Shown here: positions 38,314-46,954 of the stretch, in pieces
Layout of the letters: each line of letters starts with the position of its first letter
Numbering within the stretch: the stretch's first letter is position 1
Origin: Sphingomonas sp. 35-24ZXX
GTDB lineage: Bacteria; Pseudomonadota; Alphaproteobacteria; Sphingomonadales; Sphingomonadaceae
Assembly: GCF_000786215.1 (NCBI RefSeq)
Contig: NZ_JROG01000001.1
Span: 496,001 to 560,000, forward strand
Direction of reading: 5' to 3'
DNA length: 64,000 bases
Made by a program: the position numbers and the translations under genes
Notes under the pieces: model-generated
Told to the model about the DNA's origin: nothing
The model's database searches: none
What the model saw: only the letters and a program-made list of their open reading frames with translations

Positions 38314-39612
38314 ATGGTTGATACCGCCGCACAAGCGACACGGCCCCCGGCGCTGGATGCCGCCGCGGGCAGGGCAGGGCGCTATCGCTGGGTGATCGTC
38401 GGTCTGTTGTTCGCGGCCACCGCGATCAACTATATCGACCGCCAGATGATCGGGGTGCTCAAGCCCACTTTGGTCGCCGAGTTCGGCTGGACCGAAAGCG
38501 ACTTTGCCAACATCGTCTTCTGGTTCCAGGTCGCCTATGCCATCGGCTATATCGGCTTTGGCCGCATCGTCGATGTGCTCGGCGCGCGGCTGGGCTATGC
38601 GATCGCCATCGTCATCTGGACGGTGGGCCATATGGCGCACGGCCTGGCGAGCGGGGTGACCAGCTTTGCTGCGGCGCGCTTTGGCCTGGGCATCGGCGAA
38701 AGCGGCAACTTCCCCGCCGGCATCAAGGCGGTGACCGACTGGTTCCCGCAGCGCGAGCGCGCCTTTGCCATCGGCCTGTTCAACGCCGGCGCCAATGTCG
38801 GCGCGATCATTACGCCGCTGCTCGTCCCGCTGCTCGTGTTGTGGTTCGGCTGGCGCGAGGCCTTCTACATCACCGGTGTATTCGGTCTGGTCTGGCTGGT
38901 TGCCTGGTGGGCGATCTATCGCCACCCGTCCGAGCACAAGAGCGTGTCGCCTGCAGAACTCGCCTGGATCCAGCAGGACCCGGCGGACCCGGTCGAGAAG
39001 ATCGGCTGGGGCCGTCTGCTAACCGTGCGCGAGACCTGGGCCTATGCGCTGGGCAAGTTCCTGATCGACCCGATCTGGTGGTTCTTCCTCTTCTGGCTGC
39101 CGGGCTATCTGTTCGAACGCTATGACATGGATCTCAAGACCTTCGGTCTGCCGCTGGCGGCGATCTATCTGATCTCCGATGGCGGATCGATTTTCGGCGG
39201 GTGGATGTCGTCGCGGCTGATCAAGGCAGGGCGCACCCCCAATTTCGCGCGCAAGGCGACGATGCTGCTGTGCGCGCTGGCGGTCACGCCGATCTGGTTT
39301 GCGCAGAGCATCGACAGCATCTGGGCGGCGGTGCTGATCATCGGCCTTGCGACCGCAGCGCACCAGGCGTTTTCGGCAAACCTCTACACGCTGCCGTCAG
39401 ACATGTTCCCGCGCGGCGCGGTGGGGTCGGTCATCGGCATCGGTGGCACGGTCGGTGCCCTGGGCGGAATGGGGATGGCGCTGTTCACCGGCTATATCCT
39501 CGACAGCACCGGCAGCTACGAGATCCTGTTCGCGATCTGCGCGAGCGCCTATCTGCTGGCGCTGCTGGTGGTGCATCTGCTCAGCCCCAGGCTCGCGCCG
39601 GTGAAGGTCTGA
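38314..39612 (+). CDS. MFS transporter, ExuT-like (hexuronate)
   Basis: A 432-residue major-facilitator protein with about 12 hydrophobic helices. N-terminal features match the anion:cation symporter family that includes ExuT: INYIDRQMIGVLKPTL, the DVLGARLGYA loop and GLGIGESGNFPAGIKAVTDWFPQRERA. It most likely carries galacturonate, glucuronate or a related acid across the inner membrane. It follows the hydratase-like gene by 57 bases and converges with the glycerol kinase gene, so a role in sulfoquinovose import is also conceivable. Confidence 0.88.
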   Translation: MVDTAAQATRPPALDAAAGRAGRYRWVIVGLLFAATAINYIDRQMIGVLKPTLVAEFGWTESDFANIVFWFQVAYAIGYIGFGRIVDVLGARLGYAIAIVIWTVGHMAHGLASGVTSFAAARFGLGIGESGNFPAGIKAVTDWFPQRERAFAIGLFNAGANVGAIITPLLVPLLVLWFGWREAFYITGVFGLVWLVAWWAIYRHPSEHKSVSPAELAWIQQDPADPVEKIGWGRLLTVRETWAYALGKFLIDPIWWFFLFWLPGYLFERYDMDLKTFGLPLAAIYLISDGGSIFGGWMSSRLIKAGRTPNFARKATMLLCALAVTPIWFAQSIDSIWAAVLIIGLATAAHQAFSANLYTLPSDMFPRGAVGSVIGIGGTVGALGGMGMALFTGYILDSTGSYEILFAICASAYLLALLVVHLLSPRLAPVKV

Positions 39613-39648
39613 TCGTACGCACCTCAGGCTCCGCTGGCGCGCGTGGCG

Positions 39649-41121
39649 TCAGCTCGGCTTGAGGTTGAGCGCCGTGGTCCACAGATTCAGCCGGCGCTCG
39701 CGCGCAGCAGGGTCGATCTGCGGCTCGAAGGTCTGGATCGGCGAAACCATCGTGCGCGCATCTTCGAGCGAGGCATAATGGCCCGCACCGATCGCCGCCA
39801 GGATCGCTGCGCCGCGCGCGGTGGTTTCGACATCGACCGGGCGTTCGCAGGGGATGCCGAGCACGTTGGCGATATCCTGCGCGATCCAGTCGTTTGCGCT
39901 CATACCGCCATCGAGCCGCAGCACCGACCAGCCTGCGCCATCGGCCGCAAAGGCGCGGCCGAGATCGTGGAACACGTTGGCGACCGATTCGAGCGCCGCG
40001 CGGACGATGTGCGCACGCGTGGTGGCGAAAGACAGCCCGCTGATGCTGCCGCGCGCATCGGGCATCCAATAGGGCGCGCCGAGGCCTGACAGGGCAGGGA
40101 CTACGACGACATCGCCGCTGTCGGGCACCGACCGGGCGAGCGCCTCGCTCTCGGCTGCATTGCCCAGCAGGCCGATGCTGTCGCGCAGCCATTTGACCAG
40201 GCTGCCCGCGACGAACACCGATCCTTCGAGTGCGAAGCTGCGCGTGCCGCCAACCTCGCACAATACCGTGCCTAGCAGGCGGTGGTCCGATCTGGGCGGG
40301 GTCTGGCCCATATTCGCGAGAATGAACGCACCGGTGCCCAAAGTCGCCTTGGTCTGGCCGTGCGCAAAACAGCCCTGGCCGATGGTGGCGGATTGCTGGT
40401 CGCCGGCAAGGCCCGTGATCGGGATCGCCACGCCGAACAGCTCAGGCCTGGTCGTGCCGAACGCGCCAGTGCTGGGCACGACTTCGGGCAGCGCGCCGCG
40501 CGGCACGCCGAACAGGTCGCACAGCCCTTCGTCCCAGCTCTGCCCGGTCAGTGCGAACAGGCTGGTGCGGCTGGCGTTGGAGACGTCGGAGACATGCAGC
40601 CCGCCGGTGAGGTTCCACACCAGCCAGCTTTCGACCGTACCAAAGGCCAGCCGATCGCCAAGCTGGTCAGCACCTTCGATGTTGCGCAGCATCCACGCCA
40701 TCTTGGTGGCGGAAAAATACGGATCGAGCAGCAGGCCGGTCGCCGATTGCACCGCTGCTTCATGGCCCGCTGCGCGCAATTTCTGGCATTGCTCGTCGGT
40801 GCGGCGGTCCTGCCACACGATGGCGCGGCCGAGCGGCTTGCCGCTGCTCTTGTCCCAGGCGACCACGGTCTCGCGCTGGTTGGTGACGCCGATCGCCGCG
40901 ATCTGCTCGGCGCCGCCGGCGCGCGCGATCATCGCGTGTGCGCAGGCCAAGGTGTGTTCCCAGATCTCGGTCGCGTCATGCTCGACCCAGCCGGGCTGCG
41001 GATAATATTGCGTGATGTCGCGCTGCTCGGTGGCGATCCATTCGCCGCCGAGCGTGTAGAGCATCGCGCGGGTCGAGGTGGTGCCCTCGTCGAGCACCAG
41101 GATCATCTGCCCGTCAGCCAT
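39649..41121 (-). CDS. glpK: glycerol kinase
   Basis: A 490-residue FGGY-family kinase making glycerol-3-phosphate. Diagnostic stretches are LDEGTTSTRAM, WVEHDATEIWEHT, GVTNQRETVVAWD (substrate arginine-glutamate), LLDPYFSATK (substrate tyrosine) and GLAGDQQSA with the catalytic aspartate. ATG at 41121 overlaps the RibB-like stop by eight bases and matches the family N-terminus; a longer reading to 41235 is out of character. It is the last gene of the sulfoquinovosidase operon, and glycerol is the aglycone released from sulfoquinovosyl glycerol. Confidence 0.93.
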   Translation of the reverse strand: MADGQMILVLDEGTTSTRAMLYTLGGEWIATEQRDITQYYPQPGWVEHDATEIWEHTLACAHAMIARAGGAEQIAAIGVTNQRETVVAWDKSSGKPLGRAIVWQDRRTDEQCQKLRAAGHEAAVQSATGLLLDPYFSATKMAWMLRNIEGADQLGDRLAFGTVESWLVWNLTGGLHVSDVSNASRTSLFALTGQSWDEGLCDLFGVPRGALPEVVPSTGAFGTTRPELFGVAIPITGLAGDQQSATIGQGCFAHGQTKATLGTGAFILANMGQTPPRSDHRLLGTVLCEVGGTRSFALEGSVFVAGSLVKWLRDSIGLLGNAAESEALARSVPDSGDVVVVPALSGLGAPYWMPDARGSISGLSFATTRAHIVRAALESVANVFHDLGRAFAADGAGWSVLRLDGGMSANDWIAQDIANVLGIPCERPVDVETTARGAAILAAIGAGHYASLEDARTMVSPIQTFEPQIDPAARERRLNLWTTALNLKPS

Positions 41122-41731
41122 GCGCCGCGTGCTCCCCATCTTCGTTCCTGGCCAGCAGGTCGCCGATATCGGCCACGGCGAGGCCAAAGCGCTCGACCAG
41201 ATCGGCAATGTCGGCGGGGCGCGCCATTTCGCCATCGTCGCGCATGATCGCGCAGATCACGGCGGCATCGCCGGCTCCTGCGCGGCTGGTCAGTTCGACG
41301 GCAGCTTCTGCCGCAGCAGGCCGTTCGTGCACGCCGCCTAAAGAACAGATCAGCGGGAAGATATGCCCGGGCGAGACGATATCGTCCGATGTGGCATCGG
41401 GCGCCACGGCGGCCTTGACGGTCTGTGCGCGGTCGGCGGCGGAGATGCCGGTGGTAACCCCCTCGGCGGCCTCGATCGAACGGCCCAGCGGCCTGCCCGA
41501 CTGGCGATCACTGCCCGGGTTCATCAGGTCGATGCCCAGCCGCTGGGCGCGATCCTGCTGCATGGCGAGGCAGATCAGCCCGCGGCCGTGCGTTGCCAGG
41601 AAATTGATCGCCTCGGGCGTGGCGTGCTGCGCGGCGACGGCAAAATCCATGTCGCCGCGGCGATAGCGATCGCCGGTGATGACGATGACCTGGCCCTGTT
41701 TGAGCGCGTCGACCGCAGCCTCGATGCTCAT
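41114..41731 (-). CDS. RibB-like protein with degenerate active site
   Basis: A 205-residue homologue of 3,4-dihydroxy-2-butanone-4-phosphate synthase (RibB). The fold signatures remain: GVTTGISAADRAQTVKAA (91-108) and SPGHIFPL (120-127). The catalytic acidic loop, DDEDRENEGD in active enzymes, is replaced by TGDRYRRGD (19-27), so both glutamates are lost. The GHTEA metal-binding histidine is replaced by alanine (AAAEA, 139-143). It is unlikely to make the riboflavin precursor. Its place between an FMN reductase and glycerol kinase, with overlaps on both sides, suggests a flavin- or sugar-phosphate-related role. Confidence 0.8.
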   Translation of the reverse strand: MSIEAAVDALKQGQVIVITGDRYRRGDMDFAVAAQHATPEAINFLATHGRGLICLAMQQDRAQRLGIDLMNPGSDRQSGRPLGRSIEAAEGVTTGISAADRAQTVKAAVAPDATSDDIVSPGHIFPLICSLGGVHERPAAAEAAVELTSRAGAGDAAVICAIMRDDGEMARPADIADLVERFGLAVADIGDLLARNEDGEHAAHG

Positions 41732-42306
41732 GCGGCGGGCCTCGCCTGGATGCTGAGGCTATTCGCGCCCTGTACGACCTGTTGCCCGACCATGTCGAGC
41801 TGCATCCGCGCGCGGTCGTCCAGACATTCGCCATCAGGCGAATAGAGGCCGGGATAGGTGCGGATGGTCGCGCCCATCGGCGTCGGCCAGCCGCGCAACG
41901 CGTGGACAATGCTGCGCAAGGTCTGCATCGTGCTCATCGTCGCTTGGTCGCCGTATGCCGTTGCGATCAGCCCGACTGCACGGCCATCAAGATAAGGCCG
42001 CTCGTCCTTGGACAGGTCTTCCAGAAAATCGAGCGCGTTCTTGACCAGACCCGAAATCGTGCCGTGATAGCCGGGGGCTGCGAGCAAGACACCATCGGCG
42101 GCACGCACCGCCTCGACCATTTCTCGCCCTTCTGCGCCTGCGTGCGCTGTGCTGCGATAATGGGGCAGGGCAGCGAGATAGGCCCCGTCGAACAGCTGCA
42201 CCTCTGCCCCGTGCGCGGCGGCACTCGCCATCGCGGTGCGCAGGGCGAGCTCGGTGGTGCTGCCGACCGAAACGGTGCCGCCAATGGCGACGATGCGGGG
42301 TGTCAT
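41728..42306 (-). CDS. NAD(P)H-dependent FMN reductase (SsuE-like)
   Basis: A 192-residue flavodoxin-fold reductase. The phosphate-binding loop is GGTVSVGSTTE (9-19), and APGYHGTISGLVKNALDFLEDL (77-98) is the flavin-ring and dimer motif of the SsuE/ChrR group. It likely supplies FMNH2 to the monooxygenase encoded at 43805. ATG at 42306 shares ATGA with the glpD stop, and its own stop overlaps the next gene by four bases. A longer upstream reading lies wholly inside glpD and is rejected. Confidence 0.9.
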   Translation of the reverse strand: MTPRIVAIGGTVSVGSTTELALRTAMASAAAHGAEVQLFDGAYLAALPHYRSTAHAGAEGREMVEAVRAADGVLLAAPGYHGTISGLVKNALDFLEDLSKDERPYLDGRAVGLIATAYGDQATMSTMQTLRSIVHALRGWPTPMGATIRTYPGLYSPDGECLDDRARMQLDMVGQQVVQGANSLSIQARPAA

Positions 42307-43805
42307 GCTGTCAGTTCCTCTTTGAAAAATCGGTCGAGCTCTTGGGTCTGTTCCGGCGAGAGATGCAGCCCCAGCTTCGTGCGCCGCCACAATATGTCCT
42401 CGGCGCAGGTCGCCCATTCGTGGACGACCAGATGGCGGACCTCGGCCTCGGTCAGGCCATGACCGAAATGGCGTCCGCACGCGTCGAGCGACTGTGCATC
42501 GCCCAGGAAGGTTGCGGCGGTGGTGCCATAGGTGCGGATCAGCCGTTCGGCCCATCCGGCGTCCAGAAAGCGATAGCGCGCCTGCAATGCAGCAATCTGC
42601 AGCGGCGCTTCGTCGACACCGAAATTGCCGCCGGGCAGGGGCTTGGCATGCGTCCAGTGATCCCCCTGCAGCGCAGCAATGCGATCACCCATGCGGTCCA
42701 CCGCCTCCTGCGCCAGCGTCCGGAAGGTGGTGATCTTGCCGCCGAACACCGAGAGCATCGGCGCGCCTTCACTCGCATCGGTGAGGTCGAAGCGATAGCC
42801 GCGGGTCGCAGCCTCGGGCTTGCCCGATCCATCATCGACCAAGGGCCGCACACCCGAATAGGTCCAAACGACATCGGCGGGCGTGACGGGCTTGGCGAAG
42901 AAGCGGCTCGCGCCTTCGCACAGATAGGCGATTTCCTCGGCGCTCGCGACGATTGGCTCGGCGGGCGCATGATCGCGATCGGTGGTGCCGATCAGCGTGA
43001 AGTCCTGCTCATAGGGGATCGCAAAGAAGATGCGGCCATCGGGCAACTGGAAGAAATAGGGGTGCGGATGGTCGAACAGCTTGCGCACCACGATGTGCGA
43101 GCCGCGCACCAGCCGGATCGACTGCTTGGGCTTTTCACCGCTGCGGCCCAATATGCCCAGCACCGATGGGCCAGCCGCGTTGATCACCGAACGAGCGGAA
43201 AACACTCCCTGCGGCGTCTCGACCCGCCAAAGGTCGCCGGCCCGTTCAAGCCGGGTCACCGGGCAGCGGGTACGGATATCCGCGCCGTGATCGGCGGCAT
43301 CGCGTGCGTTCAGCACTACCAGCCGCGCATCGTCGACCCAGCCGTCCGAATAGACGAAGCCGTGCACGAACTCGTCCCTGAGCGGCGCGCCTGCGGGGTG
43401 GCGGTTCAGCCGGATGGTCTGCGTCGCAGGCAGCTTCTTGCGCGCGCCGATATGGTCGTAGAGAAACAGGCCGAGCCTCAGCAGCCAGCGCGGACGCAGG
43501 CCTTTCACCCAGGGCAGCACGAAGCGCATCGGCCAGATGATGTGCGGTGCGATGGCCCACAGGATTTCGCGTTCGCCCAGCGCCTCGCGCACCAGCCCGA
43601 ATTCGTAATGCTCCAGATAGCGCAGGCCGCCGTGGATCAGCTTGCTCGAGTTGGACGAGGTGCCGCTCGCCAGATCCGCCGCCTCGAGCAGCAGCACGCT
43701 GGCGCCGCGCCCGGCGGCATCGCGGGCAATGCCGGTGCCGTTGACGCCGCCGCCGATCACGGCGACGTCATACACGGTGGCGGAACTGGGCTGCGTCTGG
43801 TCCAT
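42303..43805 (-). CDS. glpD: aerobic glycerol-3-phosphate dehydrogenase
   Basis: A 500-residue FAD-linked membrane-associated enzyme that oxidises glycerol-3-phosphate to dihydroxyacetone phosphate and passes electrons to quinone. The FAD-binding motif is DVAVIGGGVNGTGIARDAAG near residues 12-31; SSNSSKLIHGGLRYLEHYEFGLV is the GlpD signature; the C-terminal DAO_C-type domain includes FGHGLTEAEVRHLV. Its ATG overlaps the monooxygenase stop by one base (TGATG). With glpK it completes use of the glycerol released from sulfoquinovosyl glycerol. Confidence 0.93.
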   Translation of the reverse strand: MDQTQPSSATVYDVAVIGGGVNGTGIARDAAGRGASVLLLEAADLASGTSSNSSKLIHGGLRYLEHYEFGLVREALGEREILWAIAPHIIWPMRFVLPWVKGLRPRWLLRLGLFLYDHIGARKKLPATQTIRLNRHPAGAPLRDEFVHGFVYSDGWVDDARLVVLNARDAADHGADIRTRCPVTRLERAGDLWRVETPQGVFSARSVINAAGPSVLGILGRSGEKPKQSIRLVRGSHIVVRKLFDHPHPYFFQLPDGRIFFAIPYEQDFTLIGTTDRDHAPAEPIVASAEEIAYLCEGASRFFAKPVTPADVVWTYSGVRPLVDDGSGKPEAATRGYRFDLTDASEGAPMLSVFGGKITTFRTLAQEAVDRMGDRIAALQGDHWTHAKPLPGGNFGVDEAPLQIAALQARYRFLDAGWAERLIRTYGTTAATFLGDAQSLDACGRHFGHGLTEAEVRHLVVHEWATCAEDILWRRTKLGLHLSPEQTQELDRFFKEELTA

Positions 43806-44902
43806 CAGATGTCAAGCGGTCCGTGCTGGATGTGCGGAAGAACGTAGCGCGCGAACATATCGGCTTCCTGCACATGCGGATAGCCCGAGAGGATGAACGC
43901 ATCGATCCCTTCGGCCTGATAGGCACGCAGCTTGGCGAGCACCTGGTCGGGTGTGCCGACGATCGCGGCGCCGCAGCCCGAGCGGGCACGGCCGATGCCG
44001 GTCCACAGGTTTTCCTCGACAAAGCCGTCGCCATCGGCCGCGCCGCGCAGTTCCTGCTGGCGCTGCACGCCATAATTCTTGGCATCGAGCGACTTTTCGC
44101 GGATCGCCTTGCCCGCCTCGTCGTCGAGCTTGGACAGCAGACGGTCGGCATAGGCGCGCGCTTCGTCTTCGGTTTCGCGGACGATGACATGGACGCGATA
44201 ACCGAACTTGAGCGTGCGGCCGTATTTCGCGGCGCGTGCGGTCAGGTCGGCAATGTTCTCGCGCACCTTGTCCATGGTGTCGGGCCACATCAGGTAGACG
44301 TCGCAGGCTTCGGCAGCGCACTCGCGCGCCTCGTGGCTGAGGCCGCCGAAATAGAAGGCGGGGCACTTGCCCGACAGCGTGGTGACGCGCGGCGGATCGA
44401 GCTTCAAGTTGAAGAAATCGCCCTGGAAATCGAGCGCCTCGCCGTTGAGCAAGGTGCGCACGATCTTCATGATCTCGGTCGCCCGGGCATAACGGGGTGC
44501 GGATTCGATCTTCTCGCCCGGCATGTCGGACGAGATGATGTTGACGTTCAGCCGCCCGCCGGTGCCTGCGGCATTGGGGCCGAGGATGCGGTCCAATGTC
44601 GCGATGCGCCGCGCCAACTGCGGTGGCCAGTCCTCGCCCATGCGCGTTGCCCAGAGCAGCTTGATGCGGCGCACCTGCGTCGCGACGGCAGCAGCGAACG
44701 CCGTGGTGTCGAGGCCGAGGCTATAGCCCGAAGGCAGCAGGATGTTGTCGAACCCGCCCTCTTCGGCGCGCAGCACGATGTTGCGGCAATGCTCCCAGCT
44801 CGATTGCAGATACGGGTCGGGCACGCCCAGGAATTCATAGTCATCGTCGCACAGCGCCGAAAACCAGGCGATTTCGCATTGTTGGTCAGTGGGTTGTGTC
44901 AT
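43805..44902 (-). CDS. FMNH2-dependent sulfonate monooxygenase (SsuD/SmoC-like)
   Basis: A 365-residue bacterial-luciferase-fold monooxygenase very like SsuD. Residues matching SsuD active-site positions are visible: R236 and H238 in RVHVIVRET, the arginine of GRARSGCGAAIVG, and Y341 in LSGYPH. In this context the substrate is probably sulfoquinovose, giving 6-oxo-glucose and sulfite as SmoC does in Agrobacterium. AAGGAA precedes the ATG at 44902. It is the only member of the operon preceded by a long gap (127 bases), which contains an inverted repeat. Confidence 0.88.
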   Translation of the reverse strand: MTQPTDQQCEIAWFSALCDDDYEFLGVPDPYLQSSWEHCRNIVLRAEEGGFDNILLPSGYSLGLDTTAFAAAVATQVRRIKLLWATRMGEDWPPQLARRIATLDRILGPNAAGTGGRLNVNIISSDMPGEKIESAPRYARATEIMKIVRTLLNGEALDFQGDFFNLKLDPPRVTTLSGKCPAFYFGGLSHEARECAAEACDVYLMWPDTMDKVRENIADLTARAAKYGRTLKFGYRVHVIVRETEDEARAYADRLLSKLDDEAGKAIREKSLDAKNYGVQRQQELRGAADGDGFVEENLWTGIGRARSGCGAAIVGTPDQVLAKLRAYQAEGIDAFILSGYPHVQEADMFARYVLPHIQHGPLDI

Positions 44903-44942
44903 GTTTTTGATTCCTTTGAGCTGGGCTATGCTGGCGCGGGGC

Positions 44943-45015
44943 CTTCGACAGGCTCAGGCTGAGCGGAGTGGTTTGGAAGGCTGCCCCAACCCCGCTCATG
45001 CTGAGCTTGTCGAAG
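44943..45015. repeat. REP-like inverted repeat inside operon
   Basis: CTTCGACAGGCTCAG (44943-44957) pairs with CTGAGCTTGTCGAAG (45001-45015) with one mismatch, separated by 43 bases that include GCTGAGCGGAG and CCGCTCATG half-repeats. This is the dispersed intergenic palindrome type common in sphingomonad genomes. It separates the aldo-keto reductase from the monooxygenase and could change expression of the downstream genes. Confidence 0.75.
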
Positions 45016-45029
45016 CACCCGGCACGACA

Positions 45030-45944
45030 TCAGGGCAGCGGTACGCCGCGGGCTGCGACCAGCACATTGTACCAGTCCTGCCGTGACCAGCGCACCTTGA
45101 GCGCCTGAGCGCCCTCGGCGATACGCTCGGCCTGCTGCGATCCGATGATCGGGATGATGCCCGCCGGATGCGCCATCAGCCAGCTATAGGCAGCCACGCT
45201 GCGCGAGACGCCCTGGGCTTCACCGACGGCATCGAGCGCCGCAGCGACGGCCTTGTCGCGCTCGCTTTCCGGCGCGGCCAGACGGCCGCCACCCAGCGGC
45301 GACCAGGCCATCGGGGTCAGTCCCATCATCATCGCCTGATCGAGCTCGCCATTTTCGAAGCAATCGATCCGCAGCGGGCTGATCTCGGCCTGGGTGGTGA
45401 CGATCTTCTCGGCGAGGAAATGGTCGAGCGCGGCAATCTGCGGCATCGTGAAGTTCGACACACCGATCGCGCGGATCTTGCCCGACGACACCGCATCGTC
45501 GAGCACGCGCGCGGTTTCCTGCGGGTGCGCGAGAATGTCGGGGCGGTGGATCTGCCACAGGTCGACCATGTCCACCTTCAGGCGGCGGAGCGAATCGTCG
45601 ATCGCCTTGCGCAGGTAATCGGCGCCCTGATCATAGGGCAGGGGAGGCAGGATGCCGCCCTTGGTCGCCAGCACCATGCGGTCGCGCAAGGCCGGATCGG
45701 CCGCGATGACTTCGCCCAGCAGCGCCTCGGCATCACCGAAGCCGCCCTGGCCGTCAAAACCATAGATATCGGCGGTATCGAGGAAGGTGATCCCGGCGTC
45801 GAGCGCGGCGTGCACCAAAGCCGTCGCCTGGGCGACGGTACGGCCGTTCTCGGCGAACCGCCACATGCCCCAGGAAATAGGGGAGACAGCAATGTCGCTC
45901 CGCCCCAGAGGACGGAAAGCAGGCGGCAATGGCAATTCACTCAT
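45030..45944 (-). CDS. aldo-keto reductase (SmoB-like candidate)
   Basis: A 304-residue aldo-keto reductase of the YdhF-like group. The catalytic tetrad is readable as D56, Y61, K95 and H133 (LDTADIY, ATKGG, QIHRPD). The cofactor end has PIIGSQQAERI. In the Agrobacterium oxidative pathway SmoB reduces 6-oxo-glucose to glucose; the position upstream of the monooxygenase suggests the same role. ATG at 45944 overlaps the LacI stop (ATGA). Confidence 0.87.
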   Translation of the reverse strand: MSELPLPPAFRPLGRSDIAVSPISWGMWRFAENGRTVAQATALVHAALDAGITFLDTADIYGFDGQGGFGDAEALLGEVIAADPALRDRMVLATKGGILPPLPYDQGADYLRKAIDDSLRRLKVDMVDLWQIHRPDILAHPQETARVLDDAVSSGKIRAIGVSNFTMPQIAALDHFLAEKIVTTQAEISPLRIDCFENGELDQAMMMGLTPMAWSPLGGGRLAAPESERDKAVAAALDAVGEAQGVSRSVAAYSWLMAHPAGIIPIIGSQQAERIAEGAQALKVRWSRQDWYNVLVAARGVPLP

Positions 45945-46954
45945 GAAAAAGTCCTGTGTGGGGGCGCTACGGAAGCGCGTTCGACGAGGGTATGGGGAAG
46001 GCGGCGATGCGCGATATCGCCCCCTGCAATCAGGATCTCGGTCGCCGTGCGGGCGAGTTCCGCCATCGGCTGATGGATCGTGGTGAGCGGCGGCCAGACG
46101 GTGCGCGCGAGCGTGGTATCATCGAAGCCAGCGACCGAGAGCTCGGCAGGCACATCCATGCCGCGATCATGCGCGACGGCGAGTACGCCCGCTGCCATGT
46201 CGTCGTTCGAGGCGAAGATCGCGCTGGGGCGCTGCGGCAGATCGAGCAGCATCCGCCCGCCGCGCACGCCCGAATCGAAGTCGAATTCGCCGTCGCACAC
46301 CAGCACCGGATCGAATGGCAGCCCGGCGCGGTCGAGCGCGCGGCGATAGCCGAACAAGCGGTCGTCCGATGCCATGTGATTGGGATGGCCCTTGATGAAG
46401 CCGATGCGGCGATGCCCGGCGTTGATCAGGTGCGTCGTCATGTCATCGGCGGCCAGCGCATCGTCCATGAACACCGAACTCGTCAGCGCATGATTGGTGC
46501 CGGGCGAAATCCGCACAAACGGCACGTCGAGCGCTTCCAGCGCGCGCAGCACCGGGTCGCAATCGGTGACGGGGGAGGAAAGGATGATGCCATCGACATG
46601 CGTTTCGGTGACAAGGCCGCGCACCTGTTCGCCCACCTGTGGGTCGGCGACGTCGACCGGCTGCGCGAGCAGGCGGATGTTGTTGGAGCGGCAGAAGTCC
46701 CAGCAGCCGGTCTGGATCTGGAACATGTAATAGGGGCTGTGATTGTCGTAGATCAGCGCGACCTGGTTCGACTTGCCGCCCGACAGGATGCGTGCGGCGA
46801 TGCTCGGGCGGAAATCGAGCGCGCGCATCGCCTCTTCCACCCGGTCGCGCGTTTGCGCGCTGACATAGGGGTGGCCGTTCAGCACCCGGCTGACGGTCTT
46901 CACCGCCACACCGGCCTTGGCCGCGACATCGCGGATGTTCGCGCGTTCACTCAT
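45941..46954 (-). CDS. LacI-family regulator of the sulfoquinovose operon
   Basis: A 337-residue LacI/GalR protein. The HTH is NIRDVAAKAGVAVKTVSRVLNG with hinge helix FRPSIAARILSGG; the effector domain carries AIFASNDDMAAGVL and VAGFDDTTLARTVWPPLTTI. It sits inside the operon, coupled to the sulfoquinovosidase stop upstream and to the aldo-keto reductase downstream by ATGA overlaps, so it is probably autoregulatory. The effector is likely sulfoquinovose or its glyceride, by context. Confidence 0.9.
   Translation of the reverse strand: MSERANIRDVAAKAGVAVKTVSRVLNGHPYVSAQTRDRVEEAMRALDFRPSIAARILSGGKSNQVALIYDNHSPYYMFQIQTGCWDFCRSNNIRLLAQPVDVADPQVGEQVRGLVTETHVDGIILSSPVTDCDPVLRALEALDVPFVRISPGTNHALTSSVFMDDALAADDMTTHLINAGHRRIGFIKGHPNHMASDDRLFGYRRALDRAGLPFDPVLVCDGEFDFDSGVRGGRMLLDLPQRPSAIFASNDDMAAGVLAVAHDRGMDVPAELSVAGFDDTTLARTVWPPLTTIHQPMAELARTATEILIAGGDIAHRRLPHTLVERASVAPPHRTFS

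Noticed and set aside
41114-41731. Active riboflavin-synthesis RibB
   Set aside because: Both glutamates of the acidic loop and the metal-binding histidine are substituted, so the standard reaction is unlikely.
42307-42555. N-terminal extension of the FMN reductase
   Set aside because: It lies completely inside glpD in another frame; the ATGA overlap at 42306 gives the family-typical start.
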